DNA from: an uncultured Prevotella sp.
GTDB lineage: Bacteria; Bacteroidota; Bacteroidia; Bacteroidales; Bacteroidaceae
Length of the DNA: 64,000 nucleotides
Direction: 5' to 3'
Assembly (NCBI GenBank): GCA_947170265.1
Contig: CAMVSV010000004.1
Location: forward strand, 1 to 64,000
Under the pieces are notes generated by a model. The model made no database searches and was not told the DNA's origin. It saw nothing but the letters and a program-made list of their open reading frames with translations. Position 1 is the first letter of the stretch, and each line of letters begins with the position of its first letter. A program made the translations under genes and the position numbers. This document shows positions 10,204 to 21,600 of the stretch, piece after piece.

Positions 10204-10211
10204 TAACTTTG
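10204..10211 (+). promoter_or_regulatory. -7 element (TAACTTTG) upstream of cysE
   Basis: TAACTTTG with TTG at 10182-10184, 19-nt spacer. Confidence 0.6.
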
Positions 10212-10269
10212 CAGGCAGAAAGCAAAGCAGAAGAGCTTTGCAGTTTATTTACTGACACAAAATGAAATA

Positions 10270-11226
10270 ATGAGTAGCGAACAAACAACTCATGTGATAA
10301 CCCAAGCGGTGGACAAACTATCAGGGAAAGAGTCTCTGAAAGGACTGTACCATGAACACCGCGACGGTGATCCGTTGCCATCGGCAAAGGCTCTTGAGGA
10401 GATTATTGAACTGGCAAGAGCCATTATCTTCCCCGGTTTTTATGGACACTCATCGGTAAAAATCAACACTATCAAATATCAAATAGGTGTGAACGTTGAG
10501 AGGATGCACAAGCTTTTGAGCCAGCAAATACTGGCTGGGCTGTGTTTCTCCACTCCTGAGAATATTGACAACAGCAATACCGATGAGCACTACCAGCGCA
10601 TGGTGTGTCTTGACTATGCCTCGGAGCTCGCTGCCAAACTCATTGCCAGACTGCCAGAGATACGTCGCGTGCTCGCAACCGATGTGGAAGCAGCGTATAA
10701 CGGCGACCCTGCCGCAACGAGTCTGGGAGAAATAATATCGTGCTACCCTGTAATAAAAGCACTTATAAACTATCGTATAGCCCATGAGCTGCTTATTCTC
10801 GGAGTACCACTCATACCCCGGATGATTACAGAAATGGCCCATTCGGAAACAGGAATAGACATTCATCCCGCAGCCACCATAGGCGAATATTTCACCATTG
10901 ACCACGGCACAGGTGTGGTGATAGGTGCCACATGCATAATCGGCAACAATGTAAAGCTGTATCAGGGTGTGACTCTTGGAGCCATCAGCTTCCCACTCGA
11001 CGACAACGGAAATCCTATAAAGGGCATTGCCCGCCACCCCATCCTCGAAGACGATGTGGTGATATATGCCAACGCCACCGTACTCGGGCGTATTACAATA
11101 GGCAAAGGTTGCGTCATTGGTGCCAACGTTTGGGTTACACGCGACATGAAAGCACACACACGCAAATATAATAAGGAGAAAATAAATAATTTAGACATAG
11201 AATTCAATCATGGAACAGGCATTTAA
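10270..11226 (+). CDS. cysE: Serine O-acetyltransferase
   Basis: Left-handed beta-helix: GIDIHPAATIGEYFTIDHGTGVVIGATCIIGNNVKLYQGVTLGA. Confidence 0.92.
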   Translation: MSSEQTTHVITQAVDKLSGKESLKGLYHEHRDGDPLPSAKALEEIIELARAIIFPGFYGHSSVKINTIKYQIGVNVERMHKLLSQQILAGLCFSTPENIDNSNTDEHYQRMVCLDYASELAAKLIARLPEIRRVLATDVEAAYNGDPAATSLGEIISCYPVIKALINYRIAHELLILGVPLIPRMITEMAHSETGIDIHPAATIGEYFTIDHGTGVVIGATCIIGNNVKLYQGVTLGAISFPLDDNGNPIKGIARHPILEDDVVIYANATVLGRITIGKGCVIGANVWVTRDMKAHTRKYNKEKINNLDIEFNHGTGI

Positions 11227-12730
11227 CGATACCACCACAAATAAAGACTTTGAGATGATTGCCAAGACTTTCATGGGTCTGGAGAATGTATTGGCAGAAG
11301 AGCTGACCTCGCTCGGAGCAAACAATATAGAAATAGGTAGGCGAATGGTATCGTTTACCGGCAACAAGGAACTGATGTATAGGGCAAACGTTCAGCTCCA
11401 CACCGCTATAAGGATACTCAAGCCCATAGCACATTTCAAGGCACGCTCAGCGGAAGAGATGTATGACAATGTTCTGAAAATTGACTGGAGCAAATATATT
11501 GAGAAAGGAAAGACTTTCTCTGTTGACTCTGTGGTCTATTCCGACGACTTCCGCAACTCTCGCTTTGTGACATACAAGGTAAAGGATGCCATTGTTGACC
11601 AGTTCAGAAAAAATACCGGTGAACGTCCAAACATCTCGGTTGCGAACCCAGATATAAGGCTAAACATACATATTGCTGATGACAATGCCACTCTGTCGCT
11701 CGACTCATCGGGAGAATCTCTACATCGCCGAGGATACAGGCAGGAAGCCGTGGAAGCACCCCTCAACGAAGTGCTTGCCGCCGGAATGATACTCATGACG
11801 GGCTGGAAAGGAGAAACAGACTTCATTGACCCCATGTGCGGCAGCGGCACCTTGCTCATAGAAGCCGCCCTCATAGCAAGAAACATCTCACCAGGTGTGT
11901 TCCGCAAGGAATATGCCTTTGAGAAATGGCCCGACTTTGACAAAGACCTGTTTGACTATATATACAATGACGACTCTCAGGAACGAGAATTCTATCACCA
12001 TATCTATGGCTACGACATTGACATGAAAGCCGTGAACACGGCTCTTCTCAATGTTCGGGCAGCTGGACTTACCAAAGATATTACCATAAGCCAGCAAGAC
12101 TTCAAAGACTTCAAGAAACCAGAGCAGAAAAGCATAATTGTAACCAACCCTCCTTACGGAGAGCGCATATCCACCCCTAACCTGCTTGCCACATACAAGA
12201 TGATTGGCGAGAGGCTGAAACACGAGTTCGGTGGCAACAACGCATGGATACTGAGTTACCGTGAGGAATGCTTCGACCAGATTGGTCTCAAGCCCAGCAT
12301 AAAGATACCTGTATATAACGGTTCACTGGAGTGTGAATTCAGGAAATATGCAATGTTTGATGGAAGGATGAAAGACTTCAGGAGCGAAGGAGGGATTGTG
12401 AAGACTGAGGCAGAGAAAAAAGAGATGGCAGAGAAACACCGTTTCAAGAAACACCGCGACTTCAAGCAACGTCTCTCGGAAGAAGAAGACAACGAAGCTG
12501 GTGACATCAGAACATTCAGGTTTATTTCATTTGAGAAAGACCATCTCGGAAGAGAACGACGCGACGACAGAAGAGACAGAAAGGACTGGAAAGACAGAGA
12601 AGGCAAACGCGAGAGAAGGTCTTTCAGCCGCAACGAGACAAAAGGAAGAAAGCCCTTTGACAGAAATAACAAACGCAGAGACAAAGGCATAGACAGCAGA
12701 AGAAGAATGTTTGGAGATGAAGAAGACTGA
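11210..12730 (+). CDS. THUMP-domain class I SAM-dependent RNA methyltransferase (RlmL/RlmKL N-terminal-like)
   Basis: THUMP N-terminus, DPMCGSGTLLIEAALIARNISPG, TNPPYGERI motif; basic R/D/K-rich C-terminal tail. Confidence 0.9.
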   Translation: MEQAFNDTTTNKDFEMIAKTFMGLENVLAEELTSLGANNIEIGRRMVSFTGNKELMYRANVQLHTAIRILKPIAHFKARSAEEMYDNVLKIDWSKYIEKGKTFSVDSVVYSDDFRNSRFVTYKVKDAIVDQFRKNTGERPNISVANPDIRLNIHIADDNATLSLDSSGESLHRRGYRQEAVEAPLNEVLAAGMILMTGWKGETDFIDPMCGSGTLLIEAALIARNISPGVFRKEYAFEKWPDFDKDLFDYIYNDDSQEREFYHHIYGYDIDMKAVNTALLNVRAAGLTKDITISQQDFKDFKKPEQKSIIVTNPPYGERISTPNLLATYKMIGERLKHEFGGNNAWILSYREECFDQIGLKPSIKIPVYNGSLECEFRKYAMFDGRMKDFRSEGGIVKTEAEKKEMAEKHRFKKHRDFKQRLSEEEDNEAGDIRTFRFISFEKDHLGRERRDDRRDRKDWKDREGKRERRSFSRNETKGRKPFDRNNKRRDKGIDSRRRMFGDEED

Positions 12731-14912
12731 CACACCATTCAGACTTAAGGTCATGGCATTGGTTACTACTGCCATGCTCCTGACTATAATACCACAAACA
12801 ATGTCGGCACAAAAACATTTTACGCTCGAAGACCTGAACTTTGGAGGTATCAACTACCATAACATGGTTCCGGAAAACATCCACACCACATGGTGGGGAG
12901 AACGGTTAATGTATCTTGATGCCGAAGAGGGAGGAGAAATCTCCTTAAAAGATGGAAGCAGGAAAGCTTTCTTCAATCTGAAAGAAATAAATGCCATCAT
13001 TACCGATTCCGACACCCTGAAGGAAATACACACCGCCTACCACGCCAAATACCCTTACCCAGACAAGGCTTTGGTGTTGCTTTCAAATAACAAGAAACAG
13101 ATTCTTTTCAACTTTGAAAGCAAGCAGGTGGAATTATCACAAGACATTGAAGGAACCAATTCTACTGACTGGTCGCCAATATCAAGGAATGTGGCATACA
13201 CAAAGAATGGACAGCTATATGTGCGTAATGCCGATAACTTAGAAAAGCAAGTCACCACAGACGGCAGACTACCCGATATTGTGTATGGTCAGAGCGTGCA
13301 TCGCGATGAGTTTGGCATAGAAAAAGGCACATTCTGGAGCCCCGACGGACAAAGGCTTGCATTCTACAGAATGGATCAAAGCATGGTGAGTGACTATCCG
13401 CAGGTGAATATCAATGCAAGGATAGCGCAATATGAGCCCGACAAATATCCCATGGCAGGCGAAACAAGCCATAAGGTTACAGTGGGAGTGTTTGACACCA
13501 CCGCCGACAAGACGATATACCTTGATGCAGGCGACCCCACCGACCGCTATTTCACCAATATTGCTTGGAGCCCAGACTCAAGAACCTTGTATATGTTTGA
13601 GCTTAACCGCGACCAGAACGATTGCCAGCTCGTAAGCTACGATGCCGTTACTGGCAAACGTCTTGGCGTTATATACAGAGAGACTCACCCGAAATATGTG
13701 GAACCACTCCACCCCGTCGAATTTCTGCCTTGGGATAACTCAAAGTTTATAATTCAAAGTCAGACAGACGGCTACAACCACCTCTATCTCTACAACACTG
13801 AAGGCAAACAGCTCAAGCAGTTGACCGCAGGACAGTTCACCGTGCTTGACATCCTGGGGTTCAACAAGAAGGACAAAACGATTATCATCACTTCAAACGA
13901 GAAAAGTCCAATACAGTCAAACATCTACTCTGTAAGCATCTCCACAGGAAAACGTACACCGCTTGACAACGGCAGGGGCTATCACCAAGGCGACCTTTCT
14001 TCAAATGCTACGATGGTGCTTGACAGATACTCTGAGCCCACCGTCCCCAGAAACATAGAAGTAACGCCCACCACAGGAAACAATCCATATTCAAAAACCA
14101 CCAGGTTACTCACCGCTGACAATCCATGGGAAGGCTACAACATTCCCATATTTGAATGTGGAACAATAAAGGCTGCCGACGGTATCACCGACCTATTCTA
14201 CCGCATGGTAAAGCCGGCAGACTTCAATCCAGAGAACAAATACCCCACCGTTGTCTATGTATATGGTGGACCGCATGCTCATAATGTTGACGCACGTTGG
14301 CACTATGCCTCACGTTCATGGGAGACCTACATGGCTCAGAAGGGCTACATTCTATTCATCCTTGACAACAGAGGAAGTGAAAATCGCGGCAGGGAATTTG
14401 AGCAAGCCACCTTCCGACAGCTCGGACAGATTGAAATGGAAGATCAGATGAAAGGTGTAGACTTTCTTAAATCGCTACCCTACGTTGATATTGACCGCAT
14501 GGGAGTGCATGGATGGAGCTTCGGCGGTTTCATGACCATCACAATGATGGTTAACCATCCAGAGATTTTCAAGGTAGGAGTGGCAGGAGGACCTGTTATT
14601 GACTGGAAATGGTACGAGGTTATGTACGGTGAGAGATACATGGACACGCCACAATCCAACCCTGAGGGCTATGAAAAGACAAGTCTGACTAACAGAGCCA
14701 AAGACCTCAAAGGCAAGCTTCAGATAATAACAGGCTACAACGATGCCACTGTGGTGCCACAACACTGTCTGTCATTCCTTGACGCATGCATAGAGTCAGG
14801 CACTCAGGTCGATTTCTTCGTTTATCCAGGTGAGCCCCACAACATGAGGGGACATAAAAGCGTTCATCTCCATGAACGTATCACTCAATATTTTGAAGAC
14901 TTTCTCAAATAA
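12711..14912 (+). CDS. Dipeptidyl peptidase IV (S9B family)
   Basis: DPPIV N-terminal beta-propeller; catalytic GWSFGG, late D and H (YNDATV, GEPHNMRG). Confidence 0.93.
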   Translation: MEMKKTDTPFRLKVMALVTTAMLLTIIPQTMSAQKHFTLEDLNFGGINYHNMVPENIHTTWWGERLMYLDAEEGGEISLKDGSRKAFFNLKEINAIITDSDTLKEIHTAYHAKYPYPDKALVLLSNNKKQILFNFESKQVELSQDIEGTNSTDWSPISRNVAYTKNGQLYVRNADNLEKQVTTDGRLPDIVYGQSVHRDEFGIEKGTFWSPDGQRLAFYRMDQSMVSDYPQVNINARIAQYEPDKYPMAGETSHKVTVGVFDTTADKTIYLDAGDPTDRYFTNIAWSPDSRTLYMFELNRDQNDCQLVSYDAVTGKRLGVIYRETHPKYVEPLHPVEFLPWDNSKFIIQSQTDGYNHLYLYNTEGKQLKQLTAGQFTVLDILGFNKKDKTIIITSNEKSPIQSNIYSVSISTGKRTPLDNGRGYHQGDLSSNATMVLDRYSEPTVPRNIEVTPTTGNNPYSKTTRLLTADNPWEGYNIPIFECGTIKAADGITDLFYRMVKPADFNPENKYPTVVYVYGGPHAHNVDARWHYASRSWETYMAQKGYILFILDNRGSENRGREFEQATFRQLGQIEMEDQMKGVDFLKSLPYVDIDRMGVHGWSFGGFMTITMMVNHPEIFKVGVAGGPVIDWKWYEVMYGERYMDTPQSNPEGYEKTSLTNRAKDLKGKLQIITGYNDATVVPQHCLSFLDACIESGTQVDFFVYPGEPHNMRGHKSVHLHERITQYFEDFLK

Positions 14913-14917
14913 CACCC

Positions 14918-14954
14918 AAAACAGCGATTTCTTCCGAAATCGCTGTTTTTTTTT
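14918..14954 (+). terminator. Rho-independent terminator
   Basis: aaaacagcgatttcttccgaaatcgctgttttttttt. Confidence 0.85.
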
Positions 14955-14985
14955 GCTTTTTTTTTGTCATGCCACCGCATAATAG

Positions 14986-14993
14986 TAACTTTG
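14986..14993 (+). promoter_or_regulatory. -7 element (TAACTTTG)
   Basis: TAACTTTG with TTG at 14964-14966, 19-nt spacer. Confidence 0.6.
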
Positions 14994-15062
14994 CAGTGTC
15001 GCTGAGGGAATGTGATGGCGACAATGCTTTGATTTGTAAAACTAAAGAAAACAGTAATCAAC

Positions 15063-15569
15063 ATGAAAAAACTATTATTATTAGCAATTGCAATCCTCAC
15101 TACACTGTCTGGATTTGCACAGATGCAGTATGGACTCGTGAAAGACGAAGACGGATATACCAACATTCGGAAAGGTCCGGGCACCAATTATGCAATCGTA
15201 GGTAGACTAGACGACGGCAGTCTTGTTAACTTTGAGAAAGCCATAAACGGATGGTGTAAGGTCTACACCACCTATACGGATGGAGAACAAGAATTCCTTG
15301 GCTATATGGCAGCCTCAAAGATTGTTGTGCCAAAACGCTCCGGAGCATGGAAATACATTGGAATTGTGAGAGACGAGGACGGATATACCAACATCCGGAA
15401 AGGTCCGGGCACCAACTATGCCATCGTTGGTAAGGTTAAAGACGGCCATTGCATTCTCTACAGCGGCGAATATGGTGACAAATGGTACAAAGTTTATACT
15501 CAGAACGGAACATTCCGCGGATACATGAGTGCCAACAAAATCCTTGAGACGGAGTCACCAGCATTCTAA
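15063..15569 (+). CDS. Secreted tandem SH3-like domain protein
   Basis: Signal peptide plus two repeats of DEDGYTNIRKGPGTNYAIVG. Confidence 0.85.
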   Translation: MKKLLLLAIAILTTLSGFAQMQYGLVKDEDGYTNIRKGPGTNYAIVGRLDDGSLVNFEKAINGWCKVYTTYTDGEQEFLGYMAASKIVVPKRSGAWKYIGIVRDEDGYTNIRKGPGTNYAIVGKVKDGHCILYSGEYGDKWYKVYTQNGTFRGYMSANKILETESPAF

Positions 15570-15645
15570 TCAACAGCCTTCGACAGACAACATCAATCAC
15601 TGAAGAAGGACGTAATCAAGACAAATAAAGACACAACGATAAACA

Positions 15646-16914
15646 ATGAGAATTCTATTATTAGGCTCAGGCGGCAGAGAGCATGCCTTGGCATGGAAGA
15701 TTGCACAAAGCGACAAGACAGAGAAACTATACATAGCCCCGGGAAATGCCGGTACATCGCAAGTGGGGGAAAACGTCAACATCAAAGCCGACGACTTTGA
15801 GTCGCTCAAGGCTTTTTGTGCCAACAACGCCATTGACATGGTAGTGGTTGGTCCGGAAGACCCCTTGGTAAAAGGCATCTATGATGACTTTCGCACCGAC
15901 AAGCGCACAGCCCATATCCCTGTAATTGGTCCCTCAAAAGCAGGTGCCGTGCTTGAAGGCAGTAAAGACTTTGCCAAGGCTTTCATGCTCAGACACAACA
16001 TACCCACAGCACGCTATCAGACTTTTGACGGTGAGCATCTGGAGCAAGGCCTGGCTTTCCTTGAGACACTCAAGCCACCCTATGTGCTCAAGGCCGACGG
16101 TTTGTGTGCAGGCAAGGGAGTGCTCATACTCCCCACCCTTGAAGAAGCTAAGAAAGAACTCGGCGAGATGCTCGGTGGAATGTTTGGAAATGCGTCTTCA
16201 CAGGTGGTAATAGAAGAATTCCTCAGTGGCATAGAATGTTCCGTGTTCGTACTCACCGATGGTAAGAACTACAAGATCCTACCTGAAGCAAAAGACTACA
16301 AACGCATAGGAGAAGGTGATACGGGACTCAATACTGGAGGCATGGGAAGCGTCACCCCAGTCCCCTTCGCCACAAAAGAATGGATGCAAAAAGTTGAAGA
16401 CCGCATCATACGTCCCACTGTTGACGGACTTGCCTCAGAAGGCATTGATTACAAAGGATTTATTTTCTTCGGACTCATCAATGTTGAAGGTGAGCCAATG
16501 GTCATCGAATACAACTGCCGCATGGGTGACCCTGAGACAGAGAGTGTGATGCTCAGGCTCAAAAGCGACATAGTAGACCTGTTTGAAGGTGTGGCACAAG
16601 GCAACCTCGACAAACGCGACATTGAGTTCGACAGTCGCAGTGCCGTTTGTGTGATGCTTGTAAGTGGCGGCTATCCACAGGAATACAAGAAAGGCTATCC
16701 CATCACTGGTCTTGAGGACGTGGAGGGAAGCATTGTCTTCCACAGTGGCACTGCCATAAACGATGGCAAAGTGGTTACTGCCGGTGGTCGTGTCATCGCA
16801 GTTTCAAGCTATGGTGCCAACAAGTCAGAAGCTCTTGCAAAGTCGTTTAAGGAGGCACAGAAGATACAGTTCACCGATAAATATTTCCGTTCCGACATAG
16901 GAGCCGACCTATAG
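15646..16914 (+). CDS. purD: Phosphoribosylamine--glycine ligase
   Basis: [22 protein letters not shown]...[10 protein letters not shown]...[11 protein letters not shown]. Confidence 0.96.
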   Translation: MRILLLGSGGREHALAWKIAQSDKTEKLYIAPGNAGTSQVGENVNIKADDFESLKAFCANNAIDMVVVGPEDPLVKGIYDDFRTDKRTAHIPVIGPSKAGAVLEGSKDFAKAFMLRHNIPTARYQTFDGEHLEQGLAFLETLKPPYVLKADGLCAGKGVLILPTLEEAKKELGEMLGGMFGNASSQVVIEEFLSGIECSVFVLTDGKNYKILPEAKDYKRIGEGDTGLNTGGMGSVTPVPFATKEWMQKVEDRIIRPTVDGLASEGIDYKGFIFFGLINVEGEPMVIEYNCRMGDPETESVMLRLKSDIVDLFEGVAQGNLDKRDIEFDSRSAVCVMLVSGGYPQEYKKGYPITGLEDVEGSIVFHSGTAINDGKVVTAGGRVIAVSSYGANKSEALAKSFKEAQKIQFTDKYFRSDIGADL

Positions 16915-16935
16915 TAGGCAATACCAAAACCAAAG

Positions 16936-17979
16936 ATGTCGGCATTTACCTTAATGGTAAGTGCCGGCTTTGTTGACAAAATGAGGCAAAAAAGATTTCA
17001 GAACAAGATGGCAGAGAGCCGTTTCTCACTTGCAGCAACGGGTTTTCTGTGTCTAATCATATGGATATGCTGTGGTCTGCCATTCACTCCTGAGGGTTGG
17101 CTGTGGACCAACCTCTCCGGCACGAGTACGTTTGCAGGCATACCAAACGTGTTTGTCACGCTGCCATGCCTGCTCATTGCAACCTATCTCATGGTAGAAC
17201 TCAACAACAGCAACTCGCTCATACGCATATTCAGCCGAATGGTATCATGTGTCTTTCTCGTACTCATCACAATGGTTACGTTCCATTTAGTATCTGTCAA
17301 GTCATCAGTGGTGACACTATGTGCCGTGGCATTTCTCACGGCAATGTTTCATTGCTATCAAGACAGAGATGCCACAGGAATGATTTACCATGCCTTCATC
17401 TGTATTGGCATTGCAAGCCTGCTGTTCGTTCATATTCTGTTTTTCCTACCTCTGTTATGGGTTCTTATGGCGAGCAAACTGCTTTGCATGAGCCATAAAA
17501 CATTCTTGGCATCCATATTCGGAACAATAACACCCTATTGGCTTCTTGCTGCTTACCATTTGCCGGCAGGCAATTTCCAGAACATCTTGGACCACTTTGC
17601 TGAACTGGCACATTTTACGCCAGTCTTCAACTATTCCATGCTCAATGAACACCAAATAGTAACAGCCATATACATCATAGCTGTTGCCATGATCGGCATC
17701 GTTCACTATCTGCGCAAACGCCAGCAAGACCACATACGCACTCAGATGCTCTATGAACTGTTAATCATCATAGACATCGCTGCCATCACGTTCCTTATTT
17801 TACAGCCTCAGCACTATGAGTCACTGCTTGGAATTATCATCGTCAACACATCACCCATCATTGCACACTTCATTGCCCTGACACAAACGCGTTGGACCAA
17901 TCTGATGACCAAGCTGCTCATGTTGCTTGCCATGGCTGTTACCATTTACAATCTATGGATGCCCTCATTGATTTTTTGA
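16936..17979 (+). CDS. Multi-pass membrane protein, unknown function
   Basis: 347 aa with ~9 hydrophobic segments; overlaps the next gene by 25 bp. Confidence 0.75.
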   Translation: MSAFTLMVSAGFVDKMRQKRFQNKMAESRFSLAATGFLCLIIWICCGLPFTPEGWLWTNLSGTSTFAGIPNVFVTLPCLLIATYLMVELNNSNSLIRIFSRMVSCVFLVLITMVTFHLVSVKSSVVTLCAVAFLTAMFHCYQDRDATGMIYHAFICIGIASLLFVHILFFLPLLWVLMASKLLCMSHKTFLASIFGTITPYWLLAAYHLPAGNFQNILDHFAELAHFTPVFNYSMLNEHQIVTAIYIIAVAMIGIVHYLRKRQQDHIRTQMLYELLIIIDIAAITFLILQPQHYESLLGIIIVNTSPIIAHFIALTQTRWTNLMTKLLMLLAMAVTIYNLWMPSLIF

Positions 17980-18407
17980 TTTCAAACAGCTACTGGGGAA
18001 TGCTCATTGCAGCCTTTCTTGCTGGAAGCTTCATACCCTTCAGCAGCGAGGTGGTGATGGTTGCACTCGAAGCCATGGGGCTCGATCCATGGCGACTTAT
18101 CATCTATGGCACCATTGGCAATGTGGCAGGCGGTTTCTTCAACTATGGCGTGGGACGCATGGGACGTCTGGAATGGATAGAGAAATATCTCCATGTGAGC
18201 CGCGACAGTCTCAACAAGGCAGAACGCTTCATGCATGGTCATGGTGCACTCATGGGGTTCTTTTCATTCATTCCGTTATTGGGCAGTGCCATCACCATTG
18301 TGCTGGGACTCACACGCGCCAATATCCCACTGTCACTCATAAGCATCACAGCAGGCAAGTTCCTGCGCTACGTTGCCTTGGTCTACGGAGCAGGCTGGTT
18401 CATGTAG
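17955..18407 (+). CDS. YqaA/DedA-like membrane protein
   Basis: SFIPFSSEVVMVALEAMG...GNVAGGFFNYGVGRMG...FFSFIPLLGSAITIVLGLTR; start at MDALIDFLIS. Confidence 0.8.
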   Translation: MDALIDFLISNSYWGMLIAAFLAGSFIPFSSEVVMVALEAMGLDPWRLIIYGTIGNVAGGFFNYGVGRMGRLEWIEKYLHVSRDSLNKAERFMHGHGALMGFFSFIPLLGSAITIVLGLTRANIPLSLISITAGKFLRYVALVYGAGWFM

Positions 18408-18666
18408 AATGGGGTTCCATAAAATTCAGTCCCCAATCATCACCGAGTAATATTATTTGCTACCCTATAACTCTTTTCCGTAAATAATATTTCGTCCCCC
18501 CTATAATAATCATCCAACTATCAAGACATAATGGTATTTCCTCACAAGTGCGTGTTTTCGCAACATCAAAGCTTGAAAGATTATTAAAAATCTCAACCTA
18601 CAGACTCATAAGTCACCAATAATGTGTAAATTTGCAACCATATTTCGAAATAATAACTACGCACAA

Positions 18667-21600
18667 ATGAAAAAGTTCAGAATCGTGGACAACACTCTGG
18701 GATGGCTCTCTTTCTTCATTGCCGCCTTCGTGTATTGTTCCACCATTGAGCCCACAGCCTCATTTTGGGATTGCCCTGAGTTCATAACAACAGGATACAA
18801 ACTGGAAATTGGTCACCCGCCAGGTGCACCATTCTTCATGCTTACCGCCAATTTGTTTTCCCAGTTCGTGAGCGACCCCTCGCAGGTTGCCCGTATGGTG
18901 AACACCATGAGCGCACTGCTTAGTGCCACATGTATAATGTTCCTTTTCTGGACCATCACCCATCTTGTCAGACGCCTGCTCATCAATGACTTTAGCGAGC
19001 TGACCATGAGCAAGCTCATTGCCATAGAAGCGTCGGGACTGGTGGGAGCACTCATCTACACCTTCAGCGACACCTTCTGGTATTCAGCCGTCGAAGGTGA
19101 GGTCTATGCCTATTCATCGGCATTCACGGCAGTGGTATTCTGGCTCATCCTCAAATGGGAAGACAATGCCGAGAAGCCCCACAGCGACCGTTGGCTCGTG
19201 CTCATAGCCTACATGACAGGACTGAGCATCGGTGTCCACCTGCTTAACCTGCTGTGCATACCTGCCATCGTGCTTGTATATTATTACAAGAAAGTACCTA
19301 CAGCCAACCTCAAAGGTTCTTTATCCGCACTTGCCGCATCGTTTGTCATAGTAGCCGCCGTGCTCTACGGCATTGTACCGGGAATAGTCACTGTGGGCGG
19401 TTGGTTCGAGTTGTTCTTTGTCAATACGCTCGGAATGCCGTTCAACACAGGAGTGATATTCTACATCATACTGCTCGTAGCCTCAGTGATATGGGCCATC
19501 TATGAGACTCAGACAGACAAGAGCAACACTCGGCAGAACATTGCATTCACACTTTCCGTGGGACTGCTTGGCATACCGTTCTTCGGCTACAGCGCCATGG
19601 CAGTAATCTCCGGACTTGCCATACTCGCTGCACTATGGTTTATCATCGGACGCTCAATCAACGGCAAGCCGCTCATCAGTGCAAGAGTCAAAAACACTGC
19701 CCTACTGTGCATGCTCATGCTCATGATTGGCTACAGCACCTACGCAGTGATTGTGATACGTTCATCGGCAAACCCGCCAATGGACCAGAACTCCCCCGAA
19801 GACATATTCACCCTCGGCACCTATCTCAGCCGCGACCAATATGGCGACACGCCCCTGCTCTACGGTCCTGCCTACAGCTCCGAGCCCGACGTCGCCGAAG
19901 ATGGCATGCACTTCGCCACCAAGCAAGGTGACCCCATCTACCAGCGAAAGGAAAAAGAAAAAGCCGATGAGAAAGACAGCTACTTCCTCGTGCGACACAA
20001 GATGAAATACCTCTATCGCCAGAACATGCTCTTCCCACGAATGTGGGATGCCGGACACCGCGGGCAATACGAGTCATGGATGGGTGGTATCAGTGGTCGC
20101 AACGTCGATGGTGTCACCATTCCCACGCAAAGCGAGAACCTCAGCTTCTTCATGTCCTATCAATGCAATTTCATGTATTGGAGATATTTCATGTGGAACT
20201 TCGCAGGCAGACAGAACGATATTCAGGGCAATGGAGAACCCGAACACGGCAATTGGATAACGGGCTTCAGCTTCATCGACAACATGATGTATGGCGACCA
20301 GAGCAAGCTCCCCGACGAGCTGAAAGAAAACAAAGGACATAATGTGTTCTATTGCATGCCACTCCTGCTGGGTCTTCTCGGTCTGTTCTGGCAGGCATTC
20401 TTCACACGCAAGAAAACCATTACCAAAGGCACAGAAACCAAAGTTGTCGACGACAATATCGGCATACAGCAGTTCTGGATAGTGTTCTTTCTGTTCTTCA
20501 TGACAGGCCTCGCCATTGTGCTCTACCTCAACCAGACACCGGGACAGCCACGCGAGCGCGACTATGCCTATGCCGGCTCATTCTATGCCTTCGCCATCTG
20601 GTGCGGCATGGGTGTGGCAGCCATCATCGACTGGCTACGCAGAATAAAGCTTCAAGGCACCGTGGTGGCAGCCGCAGTGGGAGCATTGTGCCTGATAGTT
20701 CCCATACAGATGGCATCGCAGACATGGGACGACCACGACCGCAGCGGACGCTACACCTGCCGCGACTTCGGACAGAACTACCTGGTATCACTCCAGCAAA
20801 CAGGAAACCCGATAATATTCACAAACGGCGACAACGACACCTTCCCACTATGGTACAACCAAGACGTGGAAGGCGTTAGAACAGATGCCCGCGTGTGCAA
20901 CCTCAGCTATCTTCAGACTGATTGGTATATCGACCAGATGATACGACCAGCCTACGACTCCCCTGCCCTGCCCATCACATGGCCGCGTCTCGACTATGTT
21001 TCCGGCACAAACGAGTATGTCACCGTTGAACCGGAGGCTAAGCAGGAGATACTTCAGTTCTATGCCGAGCATCCCGAAGCTGCAAAGGCACAATACGGCG
21101 AGGAACCGTTTGAGCTGAAAAACATTCTGAAATACTGGGTACGCTCACGCAAGGAGGAGACCCATTTCATACCCACCGACACTCTCTACCTCACCATTGA
21201 CAAACAGGCAGTGATGAAGAGCGGAATGCTCATGCAGGACAGCATGCCCATTCCCGACAAGATGGTCATCTCGCTCAAAGGAAAGAACGCCCTCTACAAA
21301 GGCGACCTCATGATGCTTGAGATGCTCGCCAATGCCAACTGGTCACGACCTATTTATGTGGCACAGACCGTGGGAAGCGAAAACTACATGAACCTTGGCG
21401 ACAACTTCGTGCAAGAAGGCCTCGCCAACCGCATAACGCCCTTCACCACCAAGGCACCCGGAATGAAGACCTTCGACACAGAGAAGACCTACGATGCCGT
21501 TATGAACCGATTCAAATGGGGCGGCGTGAGCACACCCGGCATCTATCTCGACGAGACAGTGATGCGCATGTGCCACACCCATCGTCGTCTGCTCGCCCAT

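Noticed and set aside
18444-18492. aatattattt / aaataatatt inverted repeat
   Set aside because: AT-only 10-bp match in an AT-rich intergenic region; easily chance.
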